This document shows positions 16,664 through 24,270 of a stretch of DNA of 45,396 nt, in pieces (position 1 is the stretch's first letter; each line of letters starts with the position of its first letter). A program made the translations under genes and the position numbers. The notes under the pieces were generated by a model. It made no database searches, was not told the DNA's origin, and saw nothing but the letters and a program-made list of their open reading frames with translations. Origin of the DNA: Paracoccus versutus. Lineage in GTDB: Bacteria; Pseudomonadota; Alphaproteobacteria; Rhodobacterales; Rhodobacteraceae. The stretch covers positions 1-45,396 of the forward strand of contig NZ_JRKO01000047.1 of the NCBI RefSeq assembly GCF_000763885.1, read 5' to 3'.

Positions 16664-17278
16664 TTAATGCCGAAGAATCCGGCGATCTGCCAGAATGAGT
16701 TCCCGCACCCATTCGGATTCGCCTTTGAAATCATGGGGAACCTGCTCGGCGGTCCGCCGGCCGGAAAGCGAGAGCGAGGCGAAGAAATCGAAGCCGTAAA
16801 GCTCCAGCCGCGCCATTTGCGAGCGCGCGATCAGGTCGATCATCATCGCGCCGGTGGTGGGCGGGGCGCCCAGCCGCGCCATCAGCGCCCGGTAATCCGC
16901 CAGCGGGTGCAGGTAGAAACCGGGACTGGAGGCGGTGCGCCAGTCCAGCCGCTTGCGCTTGGGCGACATCCACAAAAGGCGCGCGGGCGCGATGCGGGCG
17001 CGGTCGGCATCCGAAAGCCGCACCGCCAGCGCCAGCCAGTCGGTGCGGCTGCCGTGGCTTTCGGCCGAGGGCATCGGCGCGCGATTGATGCGGATCACCA
17101 GGTCGGCGGCGTCGATCTGCGCGCCGTGCCGGGCCTCGGCCAGCGCGCGGGCATTGCCGACCAGCGCGACACGCTTGCCCGCCAGATCGTCCAGAAGCGC
17201 GGATTGCGGCGCCGAGAAACGTTGCAGCGCGCCCTCATCCCGCAGGGTGCGGGCGACCAGGAAGCCGAGCCGGTTCAC
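16664..17278 (-). CDS. GT29-like (sialyltransferase-fold) putative glycosyltransferase
   Basis: The 204-residue protein resembles the sialyltransferase-type GT29 family. GKRVALVGNARALAEARHG, followed by IDAADLVIRINRAPMP, matches the large sialyl motif (nucleotide-binding strand, then D-x-VIR-N-R-AP). A second conserved stretch is PTTGAMMIDLIARSQ, then LYGFDFFA, like the small motif region. Substrate is unknown; bacterial members need not use sialic acid. I chose the GTG at 17276-17278 because it overlaps the stop of the upstream GT4 gene as GTGA, which signals translational coupling. A hairpin (about 16654-16680) overlaps the stop codon. A longer same-frame reading into the GT4 gene is a shadow. 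Confidence 0.75.
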   Translation of the reverse strand: MNRLGFLVARTLRDEGALQRFSAPQSALLDDLAGKRVALVGNARALAEARHGAQIDAADLVIRINRAPMPSAESHGSRTDWLALAVRLSDADRARIAPARLLWMSPKRKRLDWRTASSPGFYLHPLADYRALMARLGAPPTTGAMMIDLIARSQMARLELYGFDFFASLSLSGRRTAEQVPHDFKGESEWVRELILADRRILRH

Positions 17279-18321
17279 GACAGCAGCCCGCGATAGACCT
17301 CGACCAGGGCGCGGGCCTCGGTCTCGATGGCGTGGTTCGCCGCGACATGGGCGCGGGCCGCCTGCCCCGCCGCCTGCCGCGCGGCATCGTCGTCCAGCCA
17401 GCGCGCGACGGCGGCCTGCATGGCGGGCTGGTCCTCGGGCGGGACCAGGCTGCCGGTCACGCCGTCCCGGACCAGTTCCTCGAAGGCGCCGACGCGGGTC
17501 GCCACCACGGGAACGCCGCAGGACATGGCCTCGAGCGGGGTCAGGCCGAAGCCCTCCCAGCGTTGCGGCGCGACATACAGGTCCAGCGCGCCATACCATG
17601 CCGCCATCCGGTCCACCGGCACCTCGGGCGGGAACAGGATGCGCTGGGACAGGCCCGCCCCGGCCACCTGCGCCTTCAGGTCCGCCAGATAGGCGCGGTG
17701 CTTTTCCGTGGCCCGGCCCATGACCAGCGCGGTCACGCCGGGGCGCGAGGGCAGCAGGGCCAGCATCGCCTGCACGAAATCGCCGGTGCCCTTTTGCGCC
17801 CGGATGCGGCCGTAGCAGCCGACCAGCACCTGGTCCGGCGGCAGGCCCAGGCTTGCGCGTAGCGCGGCCCTGTCGGCGGGGGGCGCGAAGCCGTCGGTGT
17901 CGATGCCGTGGTGGATCACGCGGGCCGGACGCTCCAGGTACGCCGCGCCCCTGGCCGAGGTCGCCACCAGCGCGTCCATCCGCGAGATCAGCCATTTCGT
18001 ATAGCGGCTGTGCCGACGCTGCGAGGCCGAGGTGAAGAGCAGCCGATAGCGCCGCCGCAGCACATGCCGCAGCACCAGTCCCAGCGCCATCTCCGTGTTG
18101 CGCCGGGCGTGCCAGACCCGCCAGCGGTCGCGCGGCAGCAACGCGGCGCGGGCCAGCGGGATATGCGGCAGGCCGGGCGGCAGGCCGGGGCCGGTGGCGA
18201 CGATGCCGATCATCCCGGCCTGCACCGGGATCAGCCGCACCACGGTCGCCGTCACGCCCGACAGGCGGCGTTTCAGGTTCGGGGCGACCACGTCGATCCG
18301 GTCGGCGGGTATCTCAGGCAT
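17275..18321 (-). CDS. GT4-family glycosyltransferase (LPS-core mannosyltransferase-like)
   Basis: The 348-residue glycosyltransferase has the retaining GT4 layout. The donor-binding domain contains VLVGCYGRIRAQKGTGDFVQ, LFPPEVPVDRMAAWYGALDL and the E-x7-E motif in EGFGLTPLEAMSCGVPVVAT. The N-terminal half is basic with the acceptor-side segment RRNTEMALGLVLRHVLRRRY. The organisation resembles LpcC-type enzymes that add mannose to the LPS inner core, but the acceptor cannot be read from sequence. It overlaps the upstream MFS gene by 8 bp and the downstream GT29-like gene by 4 bp, so all three are one operon. Confidence 0.88.
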   Translation of the reverse strand: MPEIPADRIDVVAPNLKRRLSGVTATVVRLIPVQAGMIGIVATGPGLPPGLPHIPLARAALLPRDRWRVWHARRNTEMALGLVLRHVLRRRYRLLFTSASQRRHSRYTKWLISRMDALVATSARGAAYLERPARVIHHGIDTDGFAPPADRAALRASLGLPPDQVLVGCYGRIRAQKGTGDFVQAMLALLPSRPGVTALVMGRATEKHRAYLADLKAQVAGAGLSQRILFPPEVPVDRMAAWYGALDLYVAPQRWEGFGLTPLEAMSCGVPVVATRVGAFEELVRDGVTGSLVPPEDQPAMQAAVARWLDDDAARQAAGQAARAHVAANHAIETEARALVEVYRGLLS

Positions 18322-19507
18322 CGGGGGTCTCGGGCGTCAGGAAATACAGCAGGAACCCCACCGTAAGCGGAATCAGGAAGAACAGGAACAGGGTCGAGTA
18401 AGCCTCGGCCGGGGTGCCGTGGGCGCTGGCCCAGCGATAGACCGGGCGCGAGGTGAATTGCAGCACCCCGGCCCCGCCGATCGAGAACAGGTTGAGGAAG
18501 GTGACGCCCCGCCCCACCAGGTGCGGGGGCAGGAAGGCGCGGCCATGCGCCATCAGCACGGTATAGGTCGCGCCCGACAGCCCGACCAGCGCCAGCAGCG
18601 CCACCGACAGCGCCACGCCCTCGGCCGGAAACAGCCACAGCCCGGCCATGACCGCCACGCCCGCGGCATTGGCGATCAGCGCCAGCCGCCGGATCGAGCC
18701 GACCAGCCGCGTCGCCGGCCCGACCAGGAAACTGCCGACCACCATGGCCACGCCCATGGCCAGCGTCGCCCAGCCGATCAGCTGGTCCGAGGCGCCGTGG
18801 ACCTCGGCCATGTAGGGCCCGGCCCAAAGGCCGCGGATCGCGGCCGAGGCGGCATAGTTCACGGAAAACAGCGGCAGGATGAACCATAGCGGCCGCAGCC
18901 GCAGGATCTCGGCCAGCGATCCGCGCGGCGCGGTGGCGGCCAGCCGTTCCGGGTCGCGGGTAAAGGCCAGGATCGCCAGTGCCACCGCCAGCGTGACCCC
19001 GGCCAGCGCCCACAGCGTCTCGCGCCAGCCGAAGGCCTCGGTCGCCCAGACCAAGGGCGCGGCGCCCAGGATGTTGCCCATCGAGCCAAAGCCGACCACC
19101 GCGCCCGCCAGGGTGCCGAACAGCGCCGCCGGATAGTTGCGGGCAAAGATGTAATAGCTGCCCATCAGCGCCGGCGCGCAGCCGATCCCCATCAGAGCCA
19201 GCGCGACATGCAGGTGCCAGGGCGCCTGCGCCAGGGCAAAGACCGCCGCCCCGCCCGCGCCCCCCAGCGCCAGCAGCACGGCCACCGTGCGCCGCGGCCC
19301 GGCGCGGTCCAGCGCGCCGCCGATGGGGATCTGCATCAGCGCGAAGGTCAGGAACCACATCCCCGACGAGATCGCCAGATCCTCGGGCCCCGCCCCCAGC
19401 TCGGCCTGCAAGACCGGCGACAGCACGGCCAGGAAGGCGCGGTAGAACTGACTGAGCGTATAGGCCAGGATCAGGCTGATGATCCCCGCCGACAGCAATG
19501 CGCGCAT
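18314..19507 (-). CDS. MFS transporter (12-span, substrate unknown)
   Basis: The 397-residue inner-membrane carrier has about 12 hydrophobic spans in two six-helix halves. The conserved loop between spans 2 and 3 is visible as GGALDRAGPRRTVAVLLA, with a matching place in the second half (GPATRLVGSIRRLALIA). No substrate motif is recognisable. It heads an operon with two glycosyltransferases, joined by an 8-bp overlap, which hints at export or import linked to glycan assembly. This is inference; generic MFS genes often sit by chance in such positions. Confidence 0.85.
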   Translation of the reverse strand: MRALLSAGIISLILAYTLSQFYRAFLAVLSPVLQAELGAGPEDLAISSGMWFLTFALMQIPIGGALDRAGPRRTVAVLLALGGAGGAAVFALAQAPWHLHVALALMGIGCAPALMGSYYIFARNYPAALFGTLAGAVVGFGSMGNILGAAPLVWATEAFGWRETLWALAGVTLAVALAILAFTRDPERLAATAPRGSLAEILRLRPLWFILPLFSVNYAASAAIRGLWAGPYMAEVHGASDQLIGWATLAMGVAMVVGSFLVGPATRLVGSIRRLALIANAAGVAVMAGLWLFPAEGVALSVALLALVGLSGATYTVLMAHGRAFLPPHLVGRGVTFLNLFSIGGAGVLQFTSRPVYRWASAHGTPAEAYSTLFLFFLIPLTVGFLLYFLTPETPDA

Positions 19508-19583
19508 GAACCGTCCCCCTCCGCTGCACCGGGCCGAGATTTGTCGATTGCCCGGCGGGACGCAATGGCCCCCGCGGGCCGGA

Positions 19584-20840
19584 TCAGGCGGTTTTCGCGG
19601 CGCCCTCCAGCCGGGCCGGCGCCTCGCGCACCGGCAGGTGGATCAGCGCGCTGAAGGCGCCGACGCCCACGCCGACCCACCAGACCATGGTGTAGTCGCC
19701 ATAGATGTCATAGAGCTTGCCGCCCAGCCACACGCCCAGGAACGAGCCGATCTGGTGGCTCAGGAACACGAAGCCGTAAAGCGTGCCCATGTAGCGCAGC
19801 CCGTAGATATAGGCGACCAGCCCCGAGGTCAGCGGCACCGTGGCCAGCCACAGCCCGCCCATCACCAGCGAAAAGACGATGACGCTGGTGGGCGTGATCG
19901 GCATCAGGATGAAGGCGGCGGCGGCGATGGTGCGCAGGGTATAGATCCCGGCCAGCAGGTATTTCTTGGTATAGCGCTTGCCCAGCCAGCCGGCAAAGAT
20001 CGAGCCGGCGATATTCGCCAGCCCGATCAGCGAGATCGCGGCCGCCCCCAGCGTCGAGGTGGTGGTGATGCCGATGCTGGCCAGCGTGCCCATGGGGCTG
20101 ATCGGCCCGCACATCTCGGTCACCATGGCGGGGAAATGCGCGGTGATGAAGGCCAGCTGGTAGCCGCAGGAAAAGAAGCCGGCAAAGATCATCAGATAGG
20201 ACGGGTCGGTGAAGGCGCGCTTCAGCACCGAGCCCATGCTTTCTTCCAGCTCGCTGCGGCTGGCGGGCTTGCCGCTGCCCAGCATGGGCAGGAAGAACAG
20301 GCAGGCCAGCACGATCACGCCGAAGATGACGAAGACGCTCTGCCACGGGTAATGCATCAGCAGCACCTCGGCCAGGGGCGCGCCGAAGACCTGCCCGGCC
20401 GAGCCGGCGGCGGTGCCGATCCCCAGCGCCAAGCTGCGGTTCTCGTCGCTGGCGGCCCGGCCGATCACTGCCAGGATGACGCCGAAGCCGGTGCCGGCGA
20501 TGCCGAAGCCGACCATGACCTCCAGCAGCTGCATGGCCAGCGGGTCGGTCGCATAGGCCGTCAGGATCAGCCCGGCGGAGTAAAGGAAGGCGCCGATGAT
20601 GACCGACCAGCGGTCGCCCCAGCGCTCGGCCAGCGCGCCGAAGATCGGCTGGCCGATGCCCCAGGCCAGGTTCTGGATGGCGATGGCCATGCTGAACTCG
20701 GCCCGCGGCCAGTCGAATTCCTGCGCGATCGGGATCTGGAAGACGCCGAAGCTGGCCCGCAGGGCAAAGTTGATCAGCAGGATGATCGAGCCGCCGATCA
20801 GCACCGGCGTGAACAGCGGCGCGCGCATTGCCTTGGTCAT
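19584..20840 (-). CDS. MFS transporter (monocarboxylate/oxalate-formate type)
   Basis: The 418-residue carrier has 12 spans and resembles the OFA-like branch of MFS transporters. It opens LLINFALRASFGVFQIPIAQ, with QPIFGALAERWGDRWSVIIG as the span 2-3 loop, GFGIAGTGFGVILAVIGRA, and a C-terminal half with FVFLSHQIGSFLGVWLGGKL. Such proteins carry organic anions. It is not obviously similar to the preceding MFS protein beyond superfamily level. 76 bp separate it from the downstream MFS gene, so it may be a separate unit. It is divergent from the glutathione S-transferase gene. Confidence 0.85.
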   Translation of the reverse strand: MTKAMRAPLFTPVLIGGSIILLINFALRASFGVFQIPIAQEFDWPRAEFSMAIAIQNLAWGIGQPIFGALAERWGDRWSVIIGAFLYSAGLILTAYATDPLAMQLLEVMVGFGIAGTGFGVILAVIGRAASDENRSLALGIGTAAGSAGQVFGAPLAEVLLMHYPWQSVFVIFGVIVLACLFFLPMLGSGKPASRSELEESMGSVLKRAFTDPSYLMIFAGFFSCGYQLAFITAHFPAMVTEMCGPISPMGTLASIGITTTSTLGAAAISLIGLANIAGSIFAGWLGKRYTKKYLLAGIYTLRTIAAAAFILMPITPTSVIVFSLVMGGLWLATVPLTSGLVAYIYGLRYMGTLYGFVFLSHQIGSFLGVWLGGKLYDIYGDYTMVWWVGVGVGAFSALIHLPVREAPARLEGAAKTA

Positions 20841-20961
20841 GTTGCCCTCCCTCTCGCAGCCTGCAATTCCTGCGCCCGGCCGGGGGCCGCGTCAATGGCG
20901 TCGATTGCCTGAATCGGGCGGCGGCGCTAGCCTTGGGTTTCAACGCCATGCGGGGAACTGG

Positions 20962-21549
20962 ATGTATCAGGTGATCGGAACCGGCAAGAGCCGCGCCATG
21001 CGCGTGCTGTGGATGCTCGAGGAACTGGGCCAGCCCTATGAACATGTCGCCGTCAACCCGCATAGCGAGGGCGTCAGGCCCTTCAACCCGGCCGGCAAGG
21101 TGCCGGTCCTGGTGGTGGACGGCGTGCCCGTCACCGATTCCACCGCGATCCTGACCTATCTGGCCGACAAGCACGGCGCGCTGACCCATCCGGCGGGCAC
21201 GCTGGACCGGGCGCGCCAGGACAGCCTGACGCAATTCGTGCTGGATGAATTCGACGCCGCGCTGTGGCTGGCGGCGCGCCACAGCTTCGTGCTGCCCGAA
21301 GAGATGCGGCTGGCGGCGATCAAGAACACGCTGCGCTGGGAATTCGAGCGCAGCCAGCGCACCCTGGTGCATCGCATCGCCGAGGGGGGCTTCCTGATGG
21401 GCGACCGCATGACCGTGCCCGACATCATCCTGGCGCATTGCCTGACCTGGGCGCTGACCGCGCGCTTCCCGATCACCGAACACCGGCTGACCGACTACCT
21501 CGAGATGATGCGCGCCCGCCCGGCCTACCTGCGCGCCGCGGCCAGATAG
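20962..21549 (+). CDS. Glutathione S-transferase family protein
   Basis: The 195-residue protein has the two GST domains. The thioredoxin-like N-terminal domain shows YQVIGTGKSRAMRVLWMLEE, FNPAGKVPVLVVDG and the glutathione-binding turn VTDSTAILTYLAD. The helical C-terminal domain has MGDRMTVPDIILAHCLTWA, the N-capping box and hydrophobic staple of the family. The start at 20962 gives the first strand directly; there is no good ribosome site, only weak GGGGAA. The 3' end overlaps the convergent flavoprotein gene by 25 bp, so both C-termini are read from the same DNA. Confidence 0.9.
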   Translation: MYQVIGTGKSRAMRVLWMLEELGQPYEHVAVNPHSEGVRPFNPAGKVPVLVVDGVPVTDSTAILTYLADKHGALTHPAGTLDRARQDSLTQFVLDEFDAALWLAARHSFVLPEEMRLAAIKNTLRWEFERSQRTLVHRIAEGGFLMGDRMTVPDIILAHCLTWALTARFPITEHRLTDYLEMMRARPAYLRAAAR

Positions 21550-22763
21550 GCGGCGGCGCCGCGCCCGGCCAGCCGCCCGGTGGCCAGGCAGCCGGTCAGC
21601 AGGTAGCCGCCGGTCGGCGCCTCCCAGTCCAGCATCTCGCCGGCGGCAAAGACGCCGGGCAGCGCCTTCAGCTCCAGCGCCGCGGTCAGGCTTTCGGCAG
21701 CGATCCCCCCGGCCGAGGAAATCGCCCGCTCGATGCCCATCGCGCCCTGGTGCCGCAGGTGCAGCGCCTTGGCGCGCATGGCCAGCCGCTCGGGCTCAAG
21801 GGGCAAGGGCCGGCCCCATTCCATCAGCAGCGCCGCGCGCAGCGGATCGCCCAGCACCCGCCGCAGCCGGTTGCCGACCGAGAGCTTCGAGGGCGCGCGC
21901 GCAAGGCGCCGCGCCAGTTCCTCGGGCGCGAGATCGGGGGCCAGGTCGACGAAAGCCTCGGCCCCGTCGCGCATCGCGGCCGCGACCTCGTAGATGCCGC
22001 CGCCCTCGATGCCTTCGGCCGTCACCACCCATTCGCCGCGGCCGACGCGATCGCCGACATGCAGCGCGACGCCCTTGGCCGCCTGGCCGAAATGCCGCGC
22101 CATCGGCGCCGACCAGGCGACGCGAAACCCCATGTTCGCCGGCCGGAACGGCGCCACCACCACGCCGCGCCCGGCAAGCCACGGCACCCAGGCCGCATCC
22201 GAGCCGAGCCGGGGCCAGCTTGCCCCACCCAGCGCCAGCACCACGACGCGGGGCCGCAGCAAGGCCACCCCGCCCGGAACCTCGAAGCACCAGTCCTGGC
22301 CCTGAAAGCCGGTCCAGCGCCAGCGCGTCCGCAAGGCGACGCCCTGCCCGGCCAGCCGCGCCAGCCAGGCCCGCAGCAATGGCGAGGCCTTCATGCCCAC
22401 AGGGAACACCCGCCCGGTCGAGCCGGTGAACAGCTCCACCCCCAGCCCGCGTGCCCAGGCCATCACCGCTTCGGGCCCGATTTCTTCGTTCTGCAAATAC
22501 TCCGGGGGACGCGCGCCCGACCCCGTCGAGGGGTCGGGCGCGCGGGGGGCAGAGCCCCCGTATCGCGTCACGAACATCGCCCAGGGCTCGTCCCTGGTCA
22601 GGTTCAGCCCGGATTTTCCCGCCATCAGGAACTTGCGCGCCGGGGTCGGCATGGCCTCGGCCACCATCACCCGCGCGCCCTGCCCGGCCAGCACCTCGGC
22701 CGCCATCAGCCCCGCCGGCCCGGCACCGATCACCAGCGCCTCGACCTCTGCCGCCTCGCTCAC
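21525..22763 (-). CDS. BaiN-like FAD-dependent oxidoreductase with in-frame repeat insertion
   Basis: The 412-residue flavoprotein has an N-terminal dinucleotide fold (ALVIGAGPAGLMAAEVLAGQ), the AGKSGLNLT signature of the BaiN/HI0933 family, VVVLALGGASWPRLGSD, and the C-terminal FAD site GVFAAGEMLDWEAPTGGYLL. The exact substrate is unknown. The start is GTG at 22761-22763, overlapping the holA stop as GTGA. Residues 69-94 are encoded exactly by a 78-bp palindromic repeat (22482-22559), a multiple of three, so the frame is kept. The inserted peptide is Pro-, Gly- and Ser-rich (GGSAPRAPDPSTGSGARPPE) and unlike the rest. Whether the enzyme still works is unknown. The 3' end overlaps the GST gene. 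Confidence 0.88.
   Translation of the reverse strand: MSEAAEVEALVIGAGPAGLMAAEVLAGQGARVMVAEAMPTPARKFLMAGKSGLNLTRDEPWAMFVTRYGGSAPRAPDPSTGSGARPPEYLQNEEIGPEAVMAWARGLGVELFTGSTGRVFPVGMKASPLLRAWLARLAGQGVALRTRWRWTGFQGQDWCFEVPGGVALLRPRVVVLALGGASWPRLGSDAAWVPWLAGRGVVVAPFRPANMGFRVAWSAPMARHFGQAAKGVALHVGDRVGRGEWVVTAEGIEGGGIYEVAAAMRDGAEAFVDLAPDLAPEELARRLARAPSKLSVGNRLRRVLGDPLRAALLMEWGRPLPLEPERLAMRAKALHLRHQGAMGIERAISSAGGIAAESLTAALELKALPGVFAAGEMLDWEAPTGGYLLTGCLATGRLAGRGAAAYLAAARR
22482..22559 (-). repeat. 78-bp two-hairpin palindromic element, copy B (inside a gene)
   Basis: On the minus strand it reads GGGGGC-TCT-GCCCCC, then a stem of 15 bp (22510-22524 with 22530-22544), then GTCCCCCGGAGTATTTG and AACGAAGAA. 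It has the same length and order as copy A at 1224-1301. Six stem pairs differ between the copies, each changed on both sides. It is translated in frame as 26 residues of the flavoprotein. Confidence 0.88.
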
Positions 22764-23788
22764 CGCCCGCCCCGCGGCATCATGCACAGCCGCAACAGCA
22801 TCCGCTCCATCAGCGCCATGGCCGGCGCGCGCGAGGACGAGCGCAGCACCAGGTCGGTGTCGATCAGCTGGTGGATCGCATCCTCCAGCGCCCGCATGCC
22901 CCAGTCCTGCGCCTGACGAATCATCCGGTCGCGGCGCGGGCCGAAGACCGGCGGCCGCAGCCGGGCCAGCCCCGCCCCCGGCCCGCCGGGGTCCGAGGCC
23001 GCCGCGTGCAGCGCCCGGAAATGCCGCAACGCCGCGATGCACAGCGTCACCGGCAGGGTTCCCTGTCCCTCGATCCGCCGCATCAGCGCGCCGAATTCGC
23101 GGGCGCGGCCCTCGGCCACGCAGTCGATCAGCTCGTCCACCTCGGCCTCGATGGTCGCGGGCGCCAGCGCGGCGATCTCGGCCGGCGTCAGCGGCTCGGC
23201 ATCGCCATGCTTGTAAAGCCCGATCTTCTCCACCGTCTGCCGGAAATCGCCGGGATCGAGCGCCCGCGACAGCGCCATCAGGTCGCGCATGGCGTCGCGC
23301 GGCACCTCGCGCAGGCCGGCATCCTTCAGCCAGCGCCCGACCTCGTCCTCGCCGGGCGGGTCGTCATAGATCGGCGCGGCCACGGCGGCGGGATGCGGCT
23401 CGAACAGCTTGCGCAGCGCCGAGGACTTGCTCAATCCGCCCGCCGCGACCACGATCACCGCGTCGCCCGGCTTCCATTCCGCGATGGCCGAGGCGATGGC
23501 CGGCGCCGCCGCATCCGGCGCGTCGTCGACCAGCACCACGCGCTGGCCGGGAAAGAACCCCACCGCCTTGACCGCGTCCAACAGCGCCGCCGGATCCTTG
23601 CGCAGGTCGGCGCCGGGAATGCGGGTCAGGCGCATCTCTTCCTCGGCCCCCGCCCCGACCAGGGCCTTGACCGCCTCGGCCCGCTTCAGCGCCACGCGCA
23701 TCGCGTCCTGGCCATGGATCAACAGCGCCGGACGCGTCGGATCGGGCCGCGCCAGGTAGCGTCCGATCTCGGCGCCCTTCAGGATCAT
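22760..23788 (-). CDS. holA: DNA polymerase III delta subunit
   Basis: HolA opens the beta clamp within the clamp-loader complex. The 342-residue product has the delta-family pattern: an N-terminal AAA-like domain with LLIHGQDAMRVALKRAEAVK, VGFFPGQRVVLVDDAPDAA, GDAVIVVAAGGLSKSSALRK, then LMALSRALDPGDFRQTVEKI, and a C-terminal collar domain VDELIDCVAEGRAREFGALM. The start overlaps the stop of lptE by 4 bp (ATGA). It sits in the DUF3576-leuS-lptE-holA-flavoprotein operon; leuS-lptE-holA is a common alphaproteobacterial order. Confidence 0.93.
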   Translation of the reverse strand: MILKGAEIGRYLARPDPTRPALLIHGQDAMRVALKRAEAVKALVGAGAEEEMRLTRIPGADLRKDPAALLDAVKAVGFFPGQRVVLVDDAPDAAAPAIASAIAEWKPGDAVIVVAAGGLSKSSALRKLFEPHPAAVAAPIYDDPPGEDEVGRWLKDAGLREVPRDAMRDLMALSRALDPGDFRQTVEKIGLYKHGDAEPLTPAEIAALAPATIEAEVDELIDCVAEGRAREFGALMRRIEGQGTLPVTLCIAALRHFRALHAAASDPGGPGAGLARLRPPVFGPRRDRMIRQAQDWGMRALEDAIHQLIDTDLVLRSSSRAPAMALMERMLLRLCMMPRGGR

Positions 23789-24270
23789 GGCACGGCGTCG
23801 GGCTGGATGGCCAGCAGCCGCGTCACCACCTGGTCGGCCAGCATCCGCGCCAGCCGCTCATGCGCGTCCTGTTCGGCGGCCATGGTGGCGATGGTGGTGC
23901 CGGTGGTGGAATAGGAGGTAAAGCTGCTGACCTGCCCGCGCGTCACCTCGCGGCCGGTGCCGGCCTCGGTCAGGGTGAAATCGGCGGTGCCGTTCAGCGC
24001 ATAGCGCGTCGTCACCTCGTCGGGGGTGATCGCCTGCGGCACCACGGCGATGCGCAGCCGGTAGTCGAGTAGGAAGCGCGCCTGCGCATCGGGCCCCAGC
24101 CGCTCGGCGATGCGGCCGGCAAAGGCGAAGTCGTCGGGCGTGCGCGGATCGGCGGTGCGAACCTGGCCGAACAGCTTGCCCCCCGTCCCCCCCGGCCCGT
24201 AGACCGGGGAAAAGCCGCAGCCGGCCAGGGCCAGCGCGCCCAGGATCACCGCCCGCCTAGACCACGACAT
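23785..24270 (-). CDS. lptE: LptE, LPS-assembly lipoprotein
   Basis: LptE is the outer-membrane lipoprotein that plugs LptD and helps insert lipopolysaccharide. The 161-residue product has a lipoprotein signal MSWSRRAVILGALALAGCGF with lipobox LAGC (Cys18), then the GFSPVYG motif typical of alphaproteobacterial LptE, DYRLRIAV, and an alternating beta pattern in the second half with a helix AEQDAHERLARMLADQVVTR. The start overlaps the end of leuS by 14 bp, and the stop overlaps holA by 4 bp. Confidence 0.9.
   Translation of the reverse strand: MSWSRRAVILGALALAGCGFSPVYGPGGTGGKLFGQVRTADPRTPDDFAFAGRIAERLGPDAQARFLLDYRLRIAVVPQAITPDEVTTRYALNGTADFTLTEAGTGREVTRGQVSSFTSYSTTGTTIATMAAEQDAHERLARMLADQVVTRLLAIQPDAVP

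Noticed and set aside
16664..17995. Fusion of the GT4 and GT29-like proteins in a single 443-codon frame
   Set aside because: The GT4 protein is encoded in a different frame over 17275-18321 with all its motifs. The upstream part of the longer frame is a shadow, and a GTGA junction gives a clean start at 17278.
19708..21483. A 591-codon minus-strand frame across the MFS and GST genes
   Set aside because: It reads partly in another frame of the MFS gene and partly antisense to the GST gene, and shows no family features.
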